Below, piece after piece: positions 33,345 through 44,119 of a stretch of 49,809 nt of DNA. Made by a program: the position numbers and the translations under genes. Source of the DNA: JBNKWA01 sp050299555 (GTDB lineage Bacteria; Pseudomonadota; Alphaproteobacteria; Rhodobacterales; Rhodobacteraceae). The DNA is taken from contig JBNKWA010000007.1 of NCBI GenBank assembly GCA_050299555.1, positions 1 through 49,809 of the forward strand, given 5' to 3'. The stretch's first letter is position 1. Every line of letters begins with the position of its first letter. A model generated the notes under the pieces. It did no database searches. It had not been told where the DNA came from and saw only the letters and a list, made by a program, of their open reading frames with translations.

Positions 33345-33361
33345 GTGCATCATGAATGCAC
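33345..33361 (-). terminator. Hairpin after the rpoD-linked orphan gene
   Basis: GTGCAT (33345-33350) pairs with ATGCAC (33356-33361) around CATGA, directly after the orphan gene's stop (33365-33367). No T-run follows on the minus strand; termination is inferred from position. Confidence 0.35.
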
Positions 33362-33364
33362 ACC

Positions 33365-33777
33365 CTACGGGGCGGTCGAAAGACCGTTGCTCACGAAATC
33401 AACGACCGCGGTTGCTTCGGCCTGATCATGCAGGTCTATGGTGACTTCGCGGGAGTTGATCTTGAAGTCCGCCTGAGGAAACGCCTCTCGAACGCTACCA
33501 GGTGTGAACGGAAGCGTATTGAAGGCTGGTTCGCGAAAGTACCATTTGACAAACTGTCGAGAGCCACTGAACGCAAACTCGCAATCGGCGTAACGATGCG
33601 CATCGGAGTGGGTGGCCAAATGAACCGCAGAAAATGCGCCACGGCTGATCGGCATTGCGAATAGCGGCGCTTCGACACAGGACCATTCGAACAAAAGCGA
33701 GAAAGCGGCTTGTGCACCGGGCGCCTCCAAGCGGTCTCGCAATCGTTTCAGGTGACGTTTTTCTTCCGCCGAGAACG

Positions 33778-33781
<4 letters not shown>
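33365..33781 (-). CDS. Orphan protein translationally coupled to rpoD
   Basis: A 138-residue protein read from a GTG at 33781 that shares its TGA with the rpoD stop (GTGA at 33778-33781). AGGAG sits inside the rpoD 3' end about 13 bases upstream. It begins with charged helices (VTFSAEEKRHLKRLRDRLEA), then a mixed alpha/beta body with SCVEAPLFAMPISRGAFSAV and REVTIDLHDQAEATAVVDFV. There is no signal peptide or membrane helix. The DNA is visibly less GC-rich than its neighbours, which suggests later arrival. I do not recognise the family; coupling hints at a protein made in step with sigma-70. Confidence 0.65.
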
Positions 33782-36033
<2,252 letters not shown>

Positions 36034-36096
36034 GCGTGTCTCCCTCGTCATGGGCCGGGGGCGGCCTGTCTGCCGCCCTGCGCGAGAAGTTGGTGG

Positions 36097-36133
36097 AATC
36101 TCTAGAACGAATCACTGATTCGCAATGTGATTC
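36097..36133 (-). promoter_or_regulatory. Cluster of four GANTC (CcrM) sites ahead of rpoD
   Basis: GANTC occurs at 36097-36101, 36109-36113, 36117-36121 and 36129-36133, four times in 37 bases, in the 99-base dnaG-rpoD gap. The two middle sites form the palindrome GAATCACTGATTC. GANTC is the target of the alphaproteobacterial cell-cycle methylase CcrM. The sites sit 64-100 bases before the rpoD start, where a promoter should lie. Confidence 0.65.
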
Positions 36134-38148
36134 TATTTTTTCTTCTTTAACCAAACCTGCTGGTCGATCATCGTCTGCAGAGCCTTGGAACGGGCCCGGT
36201 CGCTGGCATCGTCGTCATCCTCGTCGCCGAGTGCCGCCCGGGCGGCGTCGTCCACTGCCCTGCGGGCTTCGGCCAGGCGCCAGGTGACGCCTTCATCGGC
36301 AAGCCCCATGAGCTCTTCTCCCGCCTCGCGAAGCTCGGCCTCGAGCCCGATCGCCGCGGCCTGCTTGGCGATCTCCTCGCGGGCCGTCACCAGCGCCAGC
36401 GCGGCGTCGGCATCGGGCCCGTTCAGTCGGTGCAGGCGGACCAGTGCCGTATCTCGCAGCCGCTCTGCCGGGTCGTGGCCCAGACGCGCCGCGAGCGCCG
36501 ACGACAGCGATTCGGCGGATAGCGAATCGCTATCTAGGAAGGTGGCGGCCACGGACAAGAGCAGATCGCGCAATTCGGCCAGATCGGGGCAGAAAAACCG
36601 CAAACCCTCAAGTTCGCTGTCCATTTCGTGCAGGATACGGGGAAACCGGAGGCAGGCGAAGAGGATCAGGCTTTCGCGCGGGCGGCTGAGAATCTGCGGT
36701 GCGTCGCCGGCGCGGGCCAGCGCCGAGGCGCGGGTCTCGGCCAGCGGCAATGGCGGCGGGGCGAACCGCGACTGGCCCCGGAACCGGCCGCCGCGGCCGG
36801 GTGTGGTGGCGCGATCCGCAGGGCCGGTCCGTGCCGCGCGAGAGCCCTGGCCTGCCGGTCTGGCCGGCGCGAAAAGCTCGCGCCGGAGCGTCTGCACCGC
36901 GGCCCGGTAATGCGCCTTGACGCTGGGATCGGCGATGCGGCCCAGCATGTCGCGCAGGTCCCTGTCGAGCGCGGCGCCGCGTTCGGGACTGTCGAAAACC
37001 TTGCCTTCGATGAGCTGTTGCCAGAGTAGCGAAAGCATCGGGCGCGCCTCGTCCAGGTGCCTGGCCATGGCCGCCGCGCCGCCGTCGCGAATCACGTCGT
37101 CGGGGTCCATCTTCGGCGGCAGGGTGGCGAATCGCAGCGACTTGCCGGGCTCCAGCAGCGGCAGCGCGAGCTCGGCCAGCCTGAGTGCCGCGCGCTGGCC
37201 CGCCTCGTCGCCGTCGAGCGCCACCACCGGCTCGTCGGCGGCCGACCAGATCCGGCGCAGCTGGTCCTCGGTGATGGCGGTGCCGAGCGGCGCCACCGCA
37301 TCGTCGAAGCCGGCCTGGGCCAGGGCGACGACATCCATGTAGCCCTCGACCACGATCACCCGGCCGGTCTTGCGCGCCGCCTCGCGCGCCGGGCCGAGAT
37401 TGTAGACGGTCCGGCCCTTGTCGAAGAGCGCGGTCTCGTTGGAGTTGAGGTATTTCGCCCGCTCGTTCGGATCGAGCGCCCGGGCGCCGAAGGCGATGGC
37501 GCGGCCGCGCGGGTCGCGGATCGGGAACATGATGCGGTTGCGGAAGCGGTCGTAGGGCGCGCGGCCGTCATCGGGGCGGACCGCAAGCCCGGCCTCGATC
37601 AGCTTGTCGACGGCGGTGCCCTTGCCGGTGAGCTGGCGGATCAGCGCGTCGTTGGCCGGTGGCGCGAAGCCGAGCTCGAAACGGGCGCGGGTAGCCTCGT
37701 CGAGGCCCCGGCGGTCGAGATAGTCGCGCGCCCCGGCGGCGGTGTTGGTCTTCAGCTGCAGACGATAGAACTGCACCGCCTGCTCGACCAGGTCGGACAG
37801 CGTCGCCCGCCGGTCCTCGGCCTCGCGCCGGCGGGGATCGGGGGCCGGCATGGGCATGCCGGCTTCGCGGGCCATGACCTCGACCGCCTCGATGAAGGTG
37901 AGGTTCTCGGTGGCCTTGAGGAATGCGATGGCGTCGCCTTTCTCGTGGCAGCCGAAGCAGTAGTAGAAGCCCTTGCGGTCGTCGACGTGGAACGATGCGG
38001 TCTTTTCCTGGTGGAACGGGCAGGGTGCCCAGTAGTCGCCCTTGCCGGGATGCGAGCGCCGCTGGTCCCAGGTCACCTTGCGGCCGACGATGCGGCTGAC
38101 CGGCACGCGGCTGTGCAACTCTTCGAGAAAGCCGGGCGGGAGACTCAT
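36133..38148 (-). CDS. dnaG: DNA primase DnaG
   Basis: A 671-residue primase that makes RNA primers for replication. The N-terminal zinc domain has CPFHQEKTASFHVDD and YYCFGCHEKGDAI (Cys/His/Cys/Cys ligands, about 40-72). The TOPRIM core has VVEGYMDVVALAQAGF and VVALDGDEAGQRAA, with the metal-binding Glu and DGD. The C-terminal helicase-binding part is Arg/Pro-rich then helical. The protein ends in four Lys. ATG 38148 (MSLPPGFLEEL) is the family start; upstream in-frame codons are not conserved in type. Confidence 0.97.
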   Translation of the reverse strand: MSLPPGFLEELHSRVPVSRIVGRKVTWDQRRSHPGKGDYWAPCPFHQEKTASFHVDDRKGFYYCFGCHEKGDAIAFLKATENLTFIEAVEVMAREAGMPMPAPDPRRREAEDRRATLSDLVEQAVQFYRLQLKTNTAAGARDYLDRRGLDEATRARFELGFAPPANDALIRQLTGKGTAVDKLIEAGLAVRPDDGRAPYDRFRNRIMFPIRDPRGRAIAFGARALDPNERAKYLNSNETALFDKGRTVYNLGPAREAARKTGRVIVVEGYMDVVALAQAGFDDAVAPLGTAITEDQLRRIWSAADEPVVALDGDEAGQRAALRLAELALPLLEPGKSLRFATLPPKMDPDDVIRDGGAAAMARHLDEARPMLSLLWQQLIEGKVFDSPERGAALDRDLRDMLGRIADPSVKAHYRAAVQTLRRELFAPARPAGQGSRAARTGPADRATTPGRGGRFRGQSRFAPPPLPLAETRASALARAGDAPQILSRPRESLILFACLRFPRILHEMDSELEGLRFFCPDLAELRDLLLSVAATFLDSDSLSAESLSSALAARLGHDPAERLRDTALVRLHRLNGPDADAALALVTAREEIAKQAAAIGLEAELREAGEELMGLADEGVTWRLAEARRAVDDAARAALGDEDDDDASDRARSKALQTMIDQQVWLKKKK

Positions 38149-38213
38149 GTGGGCGACTATCGGGCGCGCCGGGGCCGCTGGCAAGGATGTGCTGGCAAGG
38201 ATGTGCCGCCAGG

Positions 38214-38285
38214 GCCGGGGCCGCTGCCCGCGGCGCCGGCTCCCGCCCGCCCGCCCCGCCGCGCGCCGGGGGCAGCGACCCCGGC
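38214..38285 (-). repeat. Large GC-rich hairpin with a G-quadruplex-motif loop
   Basis: Bases 38214-38229 pair with 38270-38285 in a 16-bp stem with one mismatch, and an inner stem (GGCGC) adds to it. The loop contains four C-runs at 38242-38257, reading GGGGCGGGCGGGCGGG on the minus strand. This is the same architecture as 1-63 and 48519-48562, though its arm sequence differs. It fills the 151-base gap between dnaG and the DUF-type membrane gene. Confidence 0.75.
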
Positions 38286-38299
38286 CCCGCCCGGCGACG

Positions 38300-38632
38300 T
38301 CATGGTGCGACGGTCGTGGTCTGGCGGATGGCGCCGGTCTCGGGGTCGAGCAGGTGGATGCGCTGGGTGCCCGAGCCGTCGCGGGTGACGACCAGCGTCA
38401 GGCCGCCCGAGAGCGAGATCCCGGTGACGCTTTCGCCTGCCGGCGCGCTGAAGGCGGCGGGCAGTTTCGGCAGGCTGACCCGCGCCGGCAGCCGGGTGGC
38501 GACCAGCACAACGATGGCGGCGATGCCGAGGATCATCACCACCAGGAGCGCGGTCACCAGCCGGCGCAGCAGGCGGAGCCCGGCTGGCTCTGCCCCCGGG
38601 CCTGCGCTATGGTCGCGGCCGATGTCCGACAT
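38300..38632 (-). CDS. Small single-pass membrane protein, DUF6476-like
   Basis: A 110-residue protein: a short cytoplasmic N-terminus (MSDIGRDHSAGPGAEPAGLR), one transmembrane helix (LVTALLVVMILGIAAIVVLV, about 25-45) and a periplasmic beta-rich domain with GISLSGGLTLVVTRDGSGTQ and RIHLLDPETGAIRQ. This matches my memory of a Rhodobacterales DUF6476 family found next to rluD; that identification is tentative. Its start codon overlaps the rluD start region on the opposite strand by 11 bases. Confidence 0.75.
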   Translation of the reverse strand: MSDIGRDHSAGPGAEPAGLRLLRRLVTALLVVMILGIAAIVVLVATRLPARVSLPKLPAAFSAPAGESVTGISLSGGLTLVVTRDGSGTQRIHLLDPETGAIRQTTTVAP

Positions 38633-39701
38633 GCTGCACGATCCTTCGATCCCTTCCGTTCCTTCCGGCCCGGAGGCGCTGGTGGTCACGCTGCCCGAAG
38701 GGGTGGCGCGGCGCCTTGATAAGGCACTGGCAGCGGCGGTGCCAGAGAGCGCGCATCTCAGCCGCACCCGGCTGCAGGCGCTGATCGCCGCCGGTGCGGT
38801 GTCGCGGGCGGGCGAGGTGGTGACCGATCCGGGCACTCCGGCGTCGCCGGGCGAGGTCTGGGTCGTGCAGGTGCCGCCGCCGCGCGGGGTGCACATGGCG
38901 GCTGAGGCGATCCCGTTGAACCTCGTCTTCGAGGACGACGACGTGGCGGTGATCGACAAGCCCGCCGGCATGGTGGTGCATCCGGCCCCGGGCTCGCCCG
39001 AGGGCACGCTGGTGAACGCGCTTCTGCATCACTTCGCCGGCGGCCTGTCCGGCGTCGGCGGTGCGCTGCGGCCGGGGATCGTGCACCGCATCGACAAGGA
39101 TACCTCGGGGCTGCTGGTGGTGGCGAAGTCGGACCGGGCGCACCACGCCCTGGCGGCGCTGTTTGCCGCCCATGCGGTGGAGCGCAGCTATCTGGCGCTG
39201 GTACGCGGCGCCCCGGACATGGCCGATCCGCGACTGGCGGGGCTGGACGGCGTCACCGGCGAGGCGGGCGGGGTGATCCGGATCCAGGCGCCCATCGGCC
39301 GCCATCCAGGCGACCGCAAGCGCATGGCGGTGGTGAAGGGTGGCCGGCACGCGGTGACCCGGGTCAGGGTGCTGGAGCGCTATGGCCCGCCGGAGAGGCC
39401 GGCGCTGGCGCTGGTGGAATGCCGGCTGGAGACCGGCCGTACCCATCAGATCAGGGTGCACCTGTCCCATGTCGGCCATCCGCTGGTGGGCGACCCGGTC
39501 TATGGCCGGCCAAGGCCGATCGCCGGGGGTGCCCTGGCGCCGGAGGCGATCGCGGCGGTGGCCGCCTTCCCGCGCCAGGCCCTGCACGCGGCGACGCTGG
39601 GCTTTGAGCACCCGGCGGACGGGCGATTGTTACAGTTTTCGTCACCGGTGCCCGATGATCTCAACACACTGTTAACGATCTTGCAGGGATCGCGAGGGTA
39701 A
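38622..39701 (+). CDS. rluD: 23S rRNA pseudouridine synthase, RluD type
   Basis: A 359-residue enzyme that isomerises uridines of 23S rRNA helix 69 in characterised homologues. An S4 RNA-binding domain is at about 25-90 (RLDKALAAAVPESAHLSRTR). The catalytic domain has FEDDDVAVIDKPAGMVVHPA, HRIDKDTSGLLVVAKSD with the catalytic Asp, and RTHQIRVHLSHVGHPLVGDP. ATG 38622 is chosen as the first in-frame start after non-coding DNA; ATG 38631 is possible. It is divergent from the membrane gene at 38300 with overlapping 5' ends. Confidence 0.93.
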   Translation: MSDMLHDPSIPSVPSGPEALVVTLPEGVARRLDKALAAAVPESAHLSRTRLQALIAAGAVSRAGEVVTDPGTPASPGEVWVVQVPPPRGVHMAAEAIPLNLVFEDDDVAVIDKPAGMVVHPAPGSPEGTLVNALLHHFAGGLSGVGGALRPGIVHRIDKDTSGLLVVAKSDRAHHALAALFAAHAVERSYLALVRGAPDMADPRLAGLDGVTGEAGGVIRIQAPIGRHPGDRKRMAVVKGGRHAVTRVRVLERYGPPERPALALVECRLETGRTHQIRVHLSHVGHPLVGDPVYGRPRPIAGGALAPEAIAAVAAFPRQALHAATLGFEHPADGRLLQFSSPVPDDLNTLLTILQGSRG

Positions 39702-39781
39702 CTATGTGGTTTGACGCGGTCTGCAGACCATGAGGGAGCCCGCGTTGGGCAACCCGGCATAGGGCCGTGAATGGGGGCGTT

Positions 39782-40678
39782 TTGAGCTATACAGCATTAC
39801 CGGCACCGTCACCCGAACAGGGTCTGTCGCGCTATCTTTCCGAAATCCGCAAGTTCCCGATGCTGGAGCCTGAGGAAGAGTACATGCTCGCCAAGGCCTG
39901 GGTGGACCATGGCGACACCGAATCGGCGCACCGGCTGGTGACCTCGCACCTGCGCCTGGCGGCCAAGATCGCCATGGGCTATCGCGGTTATGGGCTGCCC
40001 ACCGCCGAGGTGATCTCGGAGGCCAATGTCGGCCTGATGCAGGCGGTCAAGCGCTTCGAGCCGGAGCGGGGGTTCCGCCTTGCCACCTATGCGATGTGGT
40101 GGATCCGCGCCTCGATCCAGGAATACATCCTGCGCTCGTGGAGCCTGGTGAAGATGGGCACGACAGCGGCCCAGAAGAAGCTGTTCTTCAACCTCCGCAA
40201 GGCCAAGCACAAGATCGGCGCGCTGGAGGAGGGCGACCTGCGCCCCGAGAACGTCACCAAGATCGCCGAGGAGCTGAACGTCACCGAGGACGACGTGGTG
40301 TCGATGAACCGCCGGCTGTCGGGGGGCGACGCCTCGCTGAACGCCCAGGTCCGGGGCGACGGCGACGGCACTGCGGAATGGCAGGACTGGCTCGAGGACG
40401 AGGATGCCGACCAGGCGGCGGCACTGGCCGAGCGCGACGAGATGGGCCAGCGCCACGACCTTCTGATGGAGGCGATGGAGACGCTGACCGAGCGTGAGCG
40501 GCACATCCTGACCGAGCGCAAGCTGAAGGACGAGCCGATGACGCTGGAGGACCTGAGCCAGGTCTACGATGTCAGCCGCGAGCGGATCCGGCAGATCGAG
40601 GTGCGCGCCTTCGAGAAGCTGCAGCACAAGATGCGCGAGATCGCCGCCGAACGCGGCATCGTGCCGGTGGTGAACTGA
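39782..40678 (+). CDS. rpoH: RNA polymerase heat-shock sigma factor RpoH (sigma-32)
   Basis: A 298-residue sigma factor that directs heat-shock gene transcription. SYTALPAPSPEQGLSRYLSE starts it. Region 2 has ANVGLMQAVKRFEPERGFRL and ATYAMWWIRASIQEYILRSW, the RpoH-specific box is QKKLFFNLRKAK, and region 4.2 is LEDLSQVYDVSRERIRQIEV. The TTG at 39782 is preferred since GGGGG lies close upstream and the family N-terminus follows; GTG 39767 is the alternative. It stands alone between rluD and a terminator-like hairpin. Confidence 0.95.
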   Translation: MSYTALPAPSPEQGLSRYLSEIRKFPMLEPEEEYMLAKAWVDHGDTESAHRLVTSHLRLAAKIAMGYRGYGLPTAEVISEANVGLMQAVKRFEPERGFRLATYAMWWIRASIQEYILRSWSLVKMGTTAAQKKLFFNLRKAKHKIGALEEGDLRPENVTKIAEELNVTEDDVVSMNRRLSGGDASLNAQVRGDGDGTAEWQDWLEDEDADQAAALAERDEMGQRHDLLMEAMETLTERERHILTERKLKDEPMTLEDLSQVYDVSRERIRQIEVRAFEKLQHKMREIAAERGIVPVVN

Positions 40679-40704
40679 CGGCCACCGGTTTCGGTCTGGA
40701 CACC

Positions 40705-40734
40705 GCGCCCGCCATGCGGCGATAAGGCGGGCGC
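40705..40734 (+). terminator. Hairpin after rpoH
   Basis: GCGCCCGCC (40705-40713) pairs perfectly with GGCGGGCGC (40726-40734) around a 12-base loop. No T-run follows. It lies 27 bases after the rpoH stop and 33 before the next gene. Confidence 0.5.
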
Positions 40735-40766
40735 GCGGCCGGGGCCGCGTTGCCAGGGCCGTGCCG

Positions 40767-42005
40767 ATGGACCCTCTGACCGAGCTTGCAATCCGCCACG
40801 GCACCGACAAGTTCGGGCTGCACGACTACATGCCCGTCTACTGGAAGTTGTTCCGTGACTGGCGCGACCGGCCGCTGAGGCTGCTCGAGATCGGTGTCGG
40901 CGGCTACGGCGCGCCCGATGCCGGCGGTGAATCGCTGGCCATGTGGCGCGACTTCTTTGCGAACGCCGAGATCACCGGCATCGACATCGCTCGCAAGACG
41001 CTCGATCTGGGGCCGCGGGTGGCGATCCGGCAGGGCTCGCAGACCGATGCCGGCTTCCTCGAGGCGTTGAGCGCCGAGCGCGGACCCTTCGACATCGTCA
41101 TCGACGATGGCAGCCACCGCAACGACCACGTCATCGCCACCTTCGAGACGCTGTTTCCGCTGATGCCGAAGCCGGCGATCTATGTGGTCGAGGACGCACA
41201 GACGGCGTGGATGCCGCGTTTCGGCGGCTCGGGCGATCTGCGGCCGCCGAACCTGCTGGCCTATTTCGCCGACCTCTTCTGCCGCGTCGACCACGTGGAA
41301 AAGGCGGCCGCGGCCGGCGGGGGCGCCGATCCGCTGGCAGCCACCGTCGCCGGCATGGAGCGCTATCACAACATCGTCGCCATCCACCGGGGCGAGAACA
41401 CCTATCCGTCGAACTTCCGCTTCGACGGCGACCATCCGGCGGTAAAGTCGGCGGTTGCGGCGATCGGGCAGGTCATGGCGGAGAGGCCGACCGCGAACGG
41501 CCTGCTGCGGCAGGCCCGCCTGCTGGCCAAGGCAGGCCGGCAGGACGAGCTGCCGTCCATCGTCGAACGGCTGGCGGCCATGGGGGCCAAAGGCAGTGCC
41601 TATTACATGCTGGCGACCGGGCCGGACCTGCCGCTCGGCCCGGACGCGCGTCTGGACCTGCTGCGCGAGGCGCTGGCCGCCCATCCGGGGCAGACCGAGC
41701 TGCGGCTCCGGCTCGGCGAGGCGCTTCTGGAGGCCGGCCGGGCCGAGGAGGCGATCGAGCTGCTGGGCGAGGCCCGGGGCAAGGCGCCGGGAAACCCGCG
41801 GCTGCGGCGGCTGCTGGGGCGCGGGCTGGGCATGGCGGGGCGTCCGCGCGAGGCGCTGGCCGAGCTGCTGCCGCTGGCCGAAGGCCCGCTGGTGGCGCTG
41901 CCGGCGCGGCTTCTTGCCATGCTGGGGCAGACCGATGCGGCGCTGCGCTGGCTGCGGCGGCAGGGGCGCCGAGGGCGGCGGCGGCGGGCTGCTGGCCCTG
42001 GCTGA
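40767..42005 (+). CDS. SAM-dependent methyltransferase fused to TPR-like repeats
   Basis: A 412-residue protein. About 1-225 is a class-I methyltransferase like the macrocin/mycinamicin O-methyltransferases: IRHGTDKFGLHDYMPVYWKL, the SAM motif LLEIGVGGYG (about 38-47), ITGIDIARKTL, and DIVIDDGSHRNDHVIATFET with the metal/SAM acidic residues. About 245-405 is a set of helical hairpins with TPR character (LRLRLGEALLEAGRAEEAIE). The substrate is unknown, perhaps a sugar or polyketide-like group. ATG 40767 is preferred over GTG 40761. The GTCCCC repeats begin 16 bases after its stop. Confidence 0.82.
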   Translation: MDPLTELAIRHGTDKFGLHDYMPVYWKLFRDWRDRPLRLLEIGVGGYGAPDAGGESLAMWRDFFANAEITGIDIARKTLDLGPRVAIRQGSQTDAGFLEALSAERGPFDIVIDDGSHRNDHVIATFETLFPLMPKPAIYVVEDAQTAWMPRFGGSGDLRPPNLLAYFADLFCRVDHVEKAAAAGGGADPLAATVAGMERYHNIVAIHRGENTYPSNFRFDGDHPAVKSAVAAIGQVMAERPTANGLLRQARLLAKAGRQDELPSIVERLAAMGAKGSAYYMLATGPDLPLGPDARLDLLREALAAHPGQTELRLRLGEALLEAGRAEEAIELLGEARGKAPGNPRLRRLLGRGLGMAGRPREALAELLPLAEGPLVALPARLLAMLGQTDAALRWLRRQGRRGRRRRAAGPG

Positions 42006-42020
42006 CCGGCCAGCCGGCGC

Positions 42021-42112
42021 GTCCCCGCGAGCGTCCCCACGGGGACGGGGGGTCAAGGCACTGATCCTGCTCGACAAAAGTGCTAACGCCGGTGGGGACG
42101 CCGTGGGGACGC
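42021..42112 (-). repeat. Dispersed GTCCCC element, copy 3 (reverse orientation)
   Basis: On the minus strand: two GTCCCC boxes (complements of 42105-42110 and 42094-42099, 11 bp apart), a middle with GTTAGCACTTTTGTC, CCTTGACCCCCC, then the palindrome GTCCCCGTGGGGAC (42033-42046) and an extra GGGGAC (42021-42026). The 64-bp spacing matches the copy at 48606-48684. Confidence 0.85.
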
Positions 42113-42149
42113 TACCGGGGTGTTCGCGGCCGTTTTGGGCCCGGCGGAG

Positions 42150-42208
42150 GCGTCCCCATGGGGACACCGTGTAACTGCTTGATATTGTTTATGTTCTTGT
42201 GGGGACGT
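42150..42208 (-). repeat. Dispersed GTCCCC element, copy 4 (short, reverse orientation)
   Basis: On the minus strand a single GTCCCC box (complement of 42201-42206), a short AT-rich middle and the palindrome GTCCCCATGGGGAC (42152-42165), 41 bp apart. It is the most divergent copy and lies in tandem with copy 3. Confidence 0.7.
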
Positions 42209-42232
42209 TTGGCCGCGCCCCGGACAACCGCC

Positions 42233-44068
42233 TCAATTCCCGGATTCGGCTGACGACCCTCCGTCATCGGCTTTGCCAACCTCATCAAGCCGCCCGAATG
42301 CGCGGCAAGCCTGATCGTCTCCACCCAGACAGACACGGAGATAGAGCCAGCCCGCCGCGAACCGGTTCTGCTCTACGCCCTGCCCATGCGCGTACAAGTC
42401 CCCCAGATAGCGGCAGGCTCGCGCATATCCCCCGGTGCAGGCGCGGCGATAGAGTGTTGCCGCCCGGGCTGCATCCGCCTCGACCCAGATGCCGTTCGCA
42501 TACATCACGCCGAGATTGGTGCAGCCCTGCGCGCTTCCGCCATCGCAGGCCTGGCGATAGAGCGCAACCGCCCGCGCCGGGTTCGCGACGACGCCGGTGC
42601 CCGTGTCATACATCCAGCCGAGGCTTCTGCAGCCAAACGCGTTCCCGCCATCGCAAGCCTTGCTGAAGAAACCGGCGGCCTGTACAGCGTCTTCCTGAAT
42701 GCCGACGCCGTTCAGGTACATCAAGCCGAGGCTGGCGCAGCCAAGCGCGTCACCGCCGTCGCAGCCACGGCGAAGGCCCGCAACCGCCCGCACCGGGTCC
42801 GCCTCCACACCATTGCCACTATCGTGCGCCAAGCCGAGGTTGGTGCAGCCCCGCGCGTCCCCGCCGTCGCAGCCCTCACGATAGAACTCGGCTGCCTTGG
42901 CCGGGTCCGGCGGGACACCCCGTCCGTCGGCGTACATGAAGCCGAGGCGTGTGCACGCTTCCGCGTCGCCCCCGGTGCATCCGTGCTGGAAATACCTGGC
43001 AGCCTGGGCGAGGTCCGTCTTCACGCCGGCGCCCTGCTCGAACATGCGTGCGGTTTTGGTACAAGCGATCGGCAGCCCGTAGTCGCAGGCCAACCAGTAG
43101 AGGTCCGCCGCCTCGGTTAGGTCGCGCTCGACCCCGTCGCCGGTCTGATAGGCGCTGCCAAGATTGTTGCAGCCCGACGCACTGCCGCCGTAGCAGGCCC
43201 GCTCGTACAGCGCCACGGCCCGGCCCAGGTCGGCCTCGACTCCGTTGCCATCGTCGTACATGAGCCCAAGATTGGCGCATCCATCGGCGAGGTCGTCGTC
43301 GCAGGCCCGCGTGAAGAGTTCCACCGCGCGGCCCGCGTCCTGCGCCACACCAAGGCCGCCCTTGTACATTCCACCGAGGTTCGAGCAGGCCATCGCCACA
43401 TCGCTGTCGCAGCCGAGCCGGAAGAGTTCCGCGGCCAGGCCGACGTCGCGCTCGACGCCGTTTCCATACAAGTAGGCACCGCCGAGATTGTTGCAGCCCG
43501 TCCCGCTGCCACCGTCACAGGACCGCCGGTAGAGCGCCAGGGCCCGGCCCTGGTCGATTTCGACCCCCTGGCCCAACGCGTAGAGATAGCCGAGGCCGGC
43601 GCACCCTTCGGCGCTGCCGCCATCGCAGCCACGGCCGAGGAATTCCGCCGCCTTGTCGAAGTCGAGTTCTACGCCGTCACCGGTGGAGTACATGGCGCCA
43701 AGGTCGGTGCAGTCGTCCGCCGACCCGGCCTTGCAGGCCAGTTCGATCAGCGTGACTAGCACCTTCTCGCCGGTGGTGTTGTTCAGCTTCCAGGCCGTCG
43801 GCGGACATGCCGGCCCCAGGGAAAGGCAGGCCGCCGACAGGATATCGAGCCTGGGATCAGGGTTCGCCGAGTCGGGCGCATGCCGTGCCGGGTCGGCTGC
43901 CGCCCAGCCGGCGAGGAATGGCAGCGCGATGAGCATCGCGCCGCATGCGGCGCGGAGAAGGCGGAGCGCCGGGGCGAGGCCGCCAGCAAGGTCACGGCCG
44001 GTGGCGGTGGAGGTTTTAATTGAAGAAGGCAAGGCTGGTTCCGGAAATGGTCTGTGGTAATGGCCCAA
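42233..44068 (-). CDS. Secreted Sel1-repeat protein, cysteine-rich
   Basis: A protein of up to 611 residues. A hydrophobic export signal lies at about 35-58 (LRAACGAMLIALPFLAGWAA). From about 105 to 600 there are some 13 Sel1 units of 36 residues, each of the form CDGGxAxGCxxLGxMYxxGxGVExDxxxAAxL. Each unit carries two Cys one helix apart, as in the Helicobacter Hcp proteins, where each repeat is locked by a disulfide. A periplasmic binding scaffold is likely; an enzymatic role cannot be inferred. No start codon has a good RBS: TTG 44068 gives the longest form, and TTG 44032 is also possible. Confidence 0.85.
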   Translation of the reverse strand: MGHYHRPFPEPALPSSIKTSTATGRDLAGGLAPALRLLRAACGAMLIALPFLAGWAAADPARHAPDSANPDPRLDILSAACLSLGPACPPTAWKLNNTTGEKVLVTLIELACKAGSADDCTDLGAMYSTGDGVELDFDKAAEFLGRGCDGGSAEGCAGLGYLYALGQGVEIDQGRALALYRRSCDGGSGTGCNNLGGAYLYGNGVERDVGLAAELFRLGCDSDVAMACSNLGGMYKGGLGVAQDAGRAVELFTRACDDDLADGCANLGLMYDDGNGVEADLGRAVALYERACYGGSASGCNNLGSAYQTGDGVERDLTEAADLYWLACDYGLPIACTKTARMFEQGAGVKTDLAQAARYFQHGCTGGDAEACTRLGFMYADGRGVPPDPAKAAEFYREGCDGGDARGCTNLGLAHDSGNGVEADPVRAVAGLRRGCDGGDALGCASLGLMYLNGVGIQEDAVQAAGFFSKACDGGNAFGCRSLGWMYDTGTGVVANPARAVALYRQACDGGSAQGCTNLGVMYANGIWVEADAARAATLYRRACTGGYARACRYLGDLYAHGQGVEQNRFAAGWLYLRVCLGGDDQACRAFGRLDEVGKADDGGSSAESGN

Positions 44069-44119
44069 AGTTTCAATGCCGGCGGTGGCGCGTTTGCGCG
44101 GACCCCATCCCCTGCGGCG

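Noticed and set aside
33356..33664. 102-codon plus-strand frame opposite the rpoD-linked orphan gene
   Set aside because: The minus-strand frame has a coupled start and more protein-like sequence; the plus frame has no RBS and only chance Met.
36097..36133. LexA-type operator (GAAC-N7-GAAC) ahead of rpoD
   Set aside because: Only one GAAC is present and the spacing does not fit; the repeated unit is GANTC.
39702..39781. RNA thermometer in the rpoH leader
   Set aside because: No convincing pairing that covers the RBS could be drawn in the short leader.
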